From positions 1,619,521,711 to 1,619,585,710 of the forward strand of contig OY856409.1 in assembly GCA_963693085.1 (NCBI GenBank): 64,000 nucleotides of DNA, written 5' to 3'. Below the pieces are notes generated by a model that was not told the DNA's origin, ran no database searches, and saw only the letters and a list, made by a program, of their open reading frames with translations. Below are positions 58,954 through 64,000 of the stretch, in pieces. The position numbers and the translations under genes were made by a program. The number at the start of each line of letters is the position of its first letter. Within the stretch, counting starts at the first letter, position 1. The stretch is from Alisma plantago-aquatica. Lineage: Eukaryota; Streptophyta; Magnoliopsida; Alismatales; Alismataceae.

Positions 58954-59976
58954 CATGTCTTATAGGTGATTTATACTTTTACTGTATTTATCTTTTCCTT
59001 TTATTCATTAAATTGCAATACTCATTTTTGACTCTCTTTTTTATGATCTCTAGTTGTTAGGAAATCTAGAGAATCAATTTAAAATTAAAAATATGTTGTA
59101 GTGGTAAAAATTATAATGATAACCCTTATTAAAATACTATCTTAATTGATGCATAATGAAGTCTCAAAATAGTTATCAAATAAAACACCATATTTCTTAA
59201 TTTCTATAAATCCTAATAAACACAAATTCAGGGAAAAGGCTATTAAGGCCATCATAAAAAGATAAGGTATGTTACATGTTCTATGGCCATTTGTCACAGA
59301 AAAAACATAGACGTCATAAATCATTGTCTGTGCAAGAACAACAACAAACAAGAGAAGGTGGGTTTATTAGATGAGCAAAATCATGGGTGGTGGACAAAAT
59401 ATTGGAGTTGATCCAATCAGGAAAAATGACAAATTGGAATTTTATCTATGTAATGATTTTTATTTTTCTCTCTATGATTTGTAATTGTGTGTCTAAAGGA
59501 GAGAGAACATCTCCTTATAAAGAGAACTATCTCGAGTGTGCCCCACGGTAACAACCCACACACATTGTGTACATCTCGATAGTTGGTCTTTTCCAACGTG
59601 TGTCTTTAATGTTTCATTAATGTGGAGCTTTTTAGTTTAGTCAAAAGGAGTAATTTTTGATATCCATTTGTGCACATTGGTTGGTCTTTTACAAAATGCA
59701 TTCTTAACATTGCATTAATGGGAAACTTTTAAAGTAATAAATAGGTATACATATTATTGTCTTTTAAGTTTATTTAAGAGGATAATTATTTTTTCAAATT
59801 TAGTTAATAAAATAATTATTGTTATCTTTTCTGTTGTCAATGACTCCAAACAGGTCTAAATTGTTATGCACGGCTTGGGTTTTCCTGGTGCACTAAGAAG
59901 GAGGTCTATGAGGTGACTCCTAGAACCTTGGAGGGGAAGGTAGTATCCCCTTTATCAATTTCTAAAGAAGAAAGTG
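58594..59976. other. Unassigned AT-rich DNA with a (TA)n tract
   Basis: A TA microsatellite of about 30 units lies at 58,891-58,952 with no TIR element visible beside it. The last 100 bp before 59,977 may be LINE leader. Confidence 0.5.
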
Positions 59977-60728
59977 ATGGCATCATCAGAGGCACAAGAG
60001 GAGAGAATTGTACCAAAAAAGGCATGGAGTTAGATCTTGGGAGGGTCTAACATCTTCAAACAACACAATTTTGCACCACCTGAGAAGGTAGATGGTAAAA
60101 GATTTGTAACCATCAATGACAATATGTATGATGTTAGGGATAAGTCATGGGAGCATACAACAATTATGTACATAATTTGCAAGTGTTAGTATTATTATCA
60201 TATTCTAGCTTGGATAAGGAGGGTCTAGAAACCTAGAGGAGGGTTTGACCTATTCTCCAAACTGAATAATTTTTTCCTTCTTTGTTTCAACTCAGAGGAT
60301 GATAAAAAGAACATCATTACTGGATGTCCTCGGTGGTTTGACATCAGACTGGTGATGGTCAAAGACTATAAAATAGGAGATTATCTATAGAAAGATTTCT
60401 TTATCACAATTCGTGTGGGGATAAACATATTGAGTATGGGAAGGAACTGGTCGCCAAGAGTGATCAATATTGTTGCTAGTGGAGTTGACAAGTTATTGTG
60501 GATTGACTACAAATCCATTGGGCAAGAATCTCTTGGTGAAGCAAGGGCGCTGGTAGAGATTAAAGTTGGAGAGGAACCATTGGAGGAGATTTGGGTGAAT
60601 ATTCCCAAATGTGATCATATGTAAGTATATATTTGTTACAAACATCTTCCCAAAAGGTGTCAGGAAAGTAAGGATTTTGGTCATGATATCCTAGATTGCC
60701 CCATGAAGCAGGTGGAAGAACAAGGCCC
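59977..60728 (+). pseudogene. LINE ORF1, first two thirds, decayed
   Basis: The start reads MASSEAQEERIVPKKAWS, then a stop. It continues PPEKVDGKRFVTIND, SWEHTTIMYII, GGFDLFSKLNNFFLLCFNSE and SMGRNWSPRVINIVASGVDK, parallel to the first LINE (PPEKIDGKRFVTIDE, SMGRKWSPRAVGIVASGVGK). A zinc-knuckle remnant (CQESKDFGHDILDC) precedes the inversion breakpoint. At least five in-frame stops are present. Confidence 0.85.
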
Positions 60729-60729
60729 A

Positions 60730-62238
60730 TAAGAGAAACATACAGAATCCAAGAATAACTCTTAAGAGTGGAAAGAAGGTTAGAGTTTCAGTAGCTATGG
60801 TATCTTCATTTTCTATGCAATCTCCTTGAGCTTCATACAATTCAGTGATAGAGTTTACAACGTACCTTCTTTTGACCATATTATGGTATAATCTGGTGTT
60901 CCTATCACCATTAGCTACCCAGTTCATCCTGCTACGCTACCAATAATATTTCTCCTCAGCTCTTCCTAGGATATTCATTCTTTCAAGGGTGATTATTTCT
61001 GCCTAAATCAATTGAGCATCCAAAGGTGAAATTTTGATCACCTTTGATATATCATTCAACTCCATATTCTCCTTGGCTATTAGATTCTTTAGGTTCACAT
61101 ATTTCTTCAACTAGTGTTTTAAACCTTTATTAACTTCCTTCACTTTTTGGCAGAAGCACAACATAGGGTTGCCCATATGTTGAGTCCTCCATGCTTCATG
61201 TATGATATCCTGAAAACTAGGCCATTCCATCCATAAGTTCAAGAAATGAAAATGTTTTTTTCTTCTTAATGATCTCTTTAATATTCACACTGATAGATGA
61301 ATAGTTAGAATATTCACAAGTAACTATTTTAGATTTAGTAGCTGGGAATTTTATAACACATTATTCATTCACCAGGTCCCTATCTAGCTTACAAGTAATT
61401 CTTTTTGTTGTTCCTTGCTTGTTGTGCCAGGTAAAAATTTCTTTCCTAATAGGAAGAAGTTCAGTCAAACCAACATTGTCAATCACAGTGTTGAAGGAGC
61501 TGAAAATGAAAGTTGGAACCTCCCAACCTCCTGCCTTCTTCTCTCTTTTCCTAATGTTGTTGAAATATCCAATAACAAGCCATGGTTTGACAATAGTTCC
61601 TATATAGACAATTGTGATGTTAATAACCAATCCTCCTTTATTAACACCTTTAAAAAATGATTTATGATCCTCCATCTTAGTGCACATGATGTCCCATAAT
61701 TTTAGGGTTCCAACCAATACATATGCAACCATTATTATCATGATCATGGTCAGTAATCCACACTCATCCTCTAGGAACAAATTTTCCTAATGTATTTTTC
61801 AAGTGAGCTTTAATTTTTGTCTCATCCAACACAACTATAGATGCATTTGCCTCCATAATGATTCTCCTGGCCTCCCTATTATTTTCTAGATTCCCATAAC
61901 CACAAACATTAGTCATAGTAATGGTCATTCATGACCTCTTCTATTGGAACGGGTTACATGTGATACATTCACTCTACCAGTCTTGGTTGGACTCTTTCTT
62001 GCTACAGATTTATCTTTCCTACGAGCACTTATTCCGATCCTTATCCATTATAATTCTCAATCACCATTGGTTTATGTGTATCATTTCCTTCAGTTGACTC
62101 ACTCCTACAACTCATGTGTGCTTCATCAACCACAGTGTCTTCCTTAGGCACCTCTTCATTCAACTTTTCAAATCTATTGTTCATAAGAATTTCTTTCCCT
62201 TTATCCACGTTCTGACCTCGTATAACCAGGTACAATTG
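60730..62238 (-). pseudogene. Inverted middle of the LINE: ORF1 tail, endonuclease and linker
   Basis: Read on the minus strand from 62,238: LVIRGQNVDKGKEI and NNRFEKLNEEVPKEDTVVDE (ORF1 tail), MTNVCGYGN (ORF2 start), WLVIGYFNNIRKREKKAGGW (endonuclease, matching LINGDFNNIQKQEENAGG), TWHNKQGTTKRITCKLDRDL, then WVANGDRNTRLYHNMVKRRY (linker, matching WLSNGDRNTKVYHTIVKRQD) at about 60,920. This block is colinear with 18,790-20,650 of the first LINE but on the opposite strand. Confidence 0.85.
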
Positions 62239-63952
62239 AAGGAAAAATTCCCTGAATGTGATAGGTTAGAGAAGGTGAGCCATGAAGACAATGCAATGCT
62301 ATGCAAAATGTTTGAGGACAATATCAAGAATGCATTATGGGGCATTGGTGCAAACAAAAGCCCCAGACATGATGGGTTTAATGGATTTTTCTATAGAGAG
62401 AATTGGATGTTGATCAAGGATGACATTTACATAGCTGTGAAATGGCTCTTTGTAGCAGGAAATATGCTTCGTCAAAGAAATCATGTGTTTGTTGCTTTAA
62501 TATCCAAGAAGGATATCATGTCATCACCAACTAACTTCAGACTGATCTCTTGTTGTTCTATGATGTACAAAATACTGACAAAGATTATCACTTAGAAGCT
62601 TGTTGTGATTCTACCAAAGTTAATATCTCCTAATCAGGGTGTGTTTGTTACATGAAGGAACATCAAGGACTGCTCTATGTTGGCAATTGAATTCACCCTA
62701 AACTTCAACATGACGATACATATAAATTTTTGCAAGGAATGGGGTTTTCAGACCCATGGACCAACTTGGTGAAGTAGTGTGTCACAACCCCGTCCTTCTC
62801 TCTATTTCTTAATGACTCATCAATGGGGTTCTTCAAAAGTTCAAATGAAATCAGACAGGGTGATCCCCTATCACCATTATTGTTCACAATTGCTATGGAG
62901 GATTTAAGTAGAAAACTAGAAGAAGCTCATGAGAGTAAGTTAATCATATCATATACTATTAGAAGAAGAAGAGTCTTAATCCATCTGTTATTTTTAGAAT
63001 ATGTTTTTATTTTTGTTGAAGGTAGGGAGAGAAGTGTATAATCCCTAAAAACACTTCTTCAAGATTTTGGGAACTGGTTAGGAATGAAGTGTAATGAAAA
63101 TAAAACACATATGTATTTATCTACTTCTTGCCTGAACAAAGATGCACTAATATAGACTATGAGAATCTAGAAAGTTGAATGGCATATGAAGTATCTGGGA
63201 TTCCCATGGTGGGAGGTAATTTGATAAGGAAAAGTTTCCATGACTGTCTTGATTGTCTAAAAGATATGATCAATAGGTGGCCAGGAACTAAGATATTTAT
63301 GGCAGGTAAGGTTATCTTAACTAAGCACTATGCCATGGGACTGATCGATTACTGGTTGAATCAATTTGAAGTGTCCAAGTTTTCACTTACTAGAATGGAA
63401 ATTCTTATGTCTAATTTCATTCGGGGGAGTCTCGTACATCTGACAAGTTGGAGCAGGTTGGCATACCCAACACATGAGGGAGGACTAGATCTGAAATGCC
63501 TGATAGATCTAGCTAATTATCACACTCTAAAAAGAATAAAGAAGCTCATTGATGGGAACTCAACATGTAGTTCATGGATGAGGATAAGATACAGTGGGGA
63601 CTTGTCTAGTCAATCAAACTATAACTAGGGATTCTCTCAATACAGAAAAAATGGTATAAATGTGGCCAACATACTATGATGTTGAAGTGGAAATATGGGA
63701 TTGTTATAGACATGTATGAGTTAAAAGGAAATATTTGAACACCTATGTCTTGTTGTGCACTATCCAGGATGGAGTCTAATGACTTTCAGGGCCCTTAATG
63801 ATTGTTTGGCCACTAATGACAAGATTTGTAAATGGAAAATGGATGAAGACACTGCTTTCATTATGTGCCAATCTGGTAGTGAATATGTTGTTCATATGTT
63901 TGGTGAGTATAACATATGGAGGTACTTATGGGGCCGAGCTCAACTAAGTTGA
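62239..63952 (+). pseudogene. LINE ORF2 reverse transcriptase and C-terminal region, decayed
   Basis: Matches the first LINE from DNAMLCKMFED and GANKSPRHDGFNGFFYRENW through SSPTNFRLISCCSMMYKILT. A deletion of roughly 25 codons near 62,715 removes the KLDITKAFDSVRW block with the first catalytic Asp. The FADD box reads FLEY (63,000 region). EIRQGDPLSPLLFTIAMEDL survives. The C-terminal part shows AYPTHEGGLDLKCL and ICKWKMDEDTAFIMCQSGSE. The enzyme would be inactive. Confidence 0.85.
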
Positions 63953-64000
63953 ATCAGAGGAGATTGTATTATCTCTACTCTAGCCTAGAAAAAATGGGAA

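Larger units (their letters stand above)
59977..64000 (+). mobile_element. Second LINE of the same family, decayed, middle inverted, runs off the window
   Basis: The order is ORF1 on plus, then a block of about 1.5 kb on minus, then RT on plus. All parts match the LINE at 17,899-22,826. Many stops and a deletion in the RT make it much older. The 3' end lies beyond the window. Confidence 0.85.

Overview
This is plant nuclear DNA made almost entirely of transposable elements nested inside one another. The evidence for a plant is the element set: an L1-type LINE with a DUF4283-like ORF1, a CACTA (En/Spm-like) element with CACTACTACA ends, a FAR1-type Mutator-like element (MULE), copia elements primed by initiator tRNA-Met, and an Athila/Tat-type Ty3 element. 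I found no single-copy host gene, no rRNA or tRNA gene and no organellar sequence, and I cannot name the species.

Layout. Positions 1-10,573 hold three related, non-coding, LTR-like segments with short tandem repeats. Positions 10,883-34,479 hold a minus-strand Athila/Tat-like element. Its LTR copies lie at 10,883-12,244 and 33,120-34,479, and it is split by a plus-strand LINE (17,899-22,826, target duplication CTTTCAAGACC) and by a complete copia-type element (23,076-32,263, target duplication CCTTA). That copia element has two 2,245-bp LTRs, a tRNA-Met primer site, a polypurine tract and an intact gag, but a ruined pol. Positions 34,480-56,084 hold an older, decayed relative of the same copia family.

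The leader of the older copia has been invaded at one TA-rich site. The largest invader is a 12.1-kb terminal-inverted-repeat element (40,444-52,584) with 72-bp ends. It carries a broken FAR1/MULE transposase gene on the minus strand and a broken GRF-zinc-finger membrane-protein gene on the plus strand. A 6,381-bp CACTA element (44,499-50,879, target duplication ATT) sits inside its transposase gene. Just to the right are short elements with matching ends (52,647-53,041; 53,564-53,889; and further on 58,093-58,490), plus one of an unrelated family (53,105-53,446). All of these except 58,093-58,490, which has weaker flanks, directly abut TA (and often GA) microsatellites. I read this as a microsatellite-associated MULE family with its likely coding parent in the same window. 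The younger copia at 23-32 kb serves as an uninvaded reference for the insertion site.

The CACTA element does not encode a recognisable TNP2 transposase. It carries one many-exon gene that joins a Ptta/En/Spm-type domain to a Ulp1-like (C48) cysteine protease. Its ends are filled with GTCGGTT...AACCGAC foldbacks, and a GC-rich island lies upstream of the gene.

Positions 56,085-59,960 are AT-rich and unassigned. From about 59,977 to the window end there is a second, older LINE of the same family, whose middle third (about 60,730-62,238) is inverted in place.

No gene here looks like a working host gene. The only long intact protein frame with a clear function is the copia gag at 27,714-28,568. 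The CACTA gene may be partly intact, but two of its splice junctions did not close in phase in my reading.
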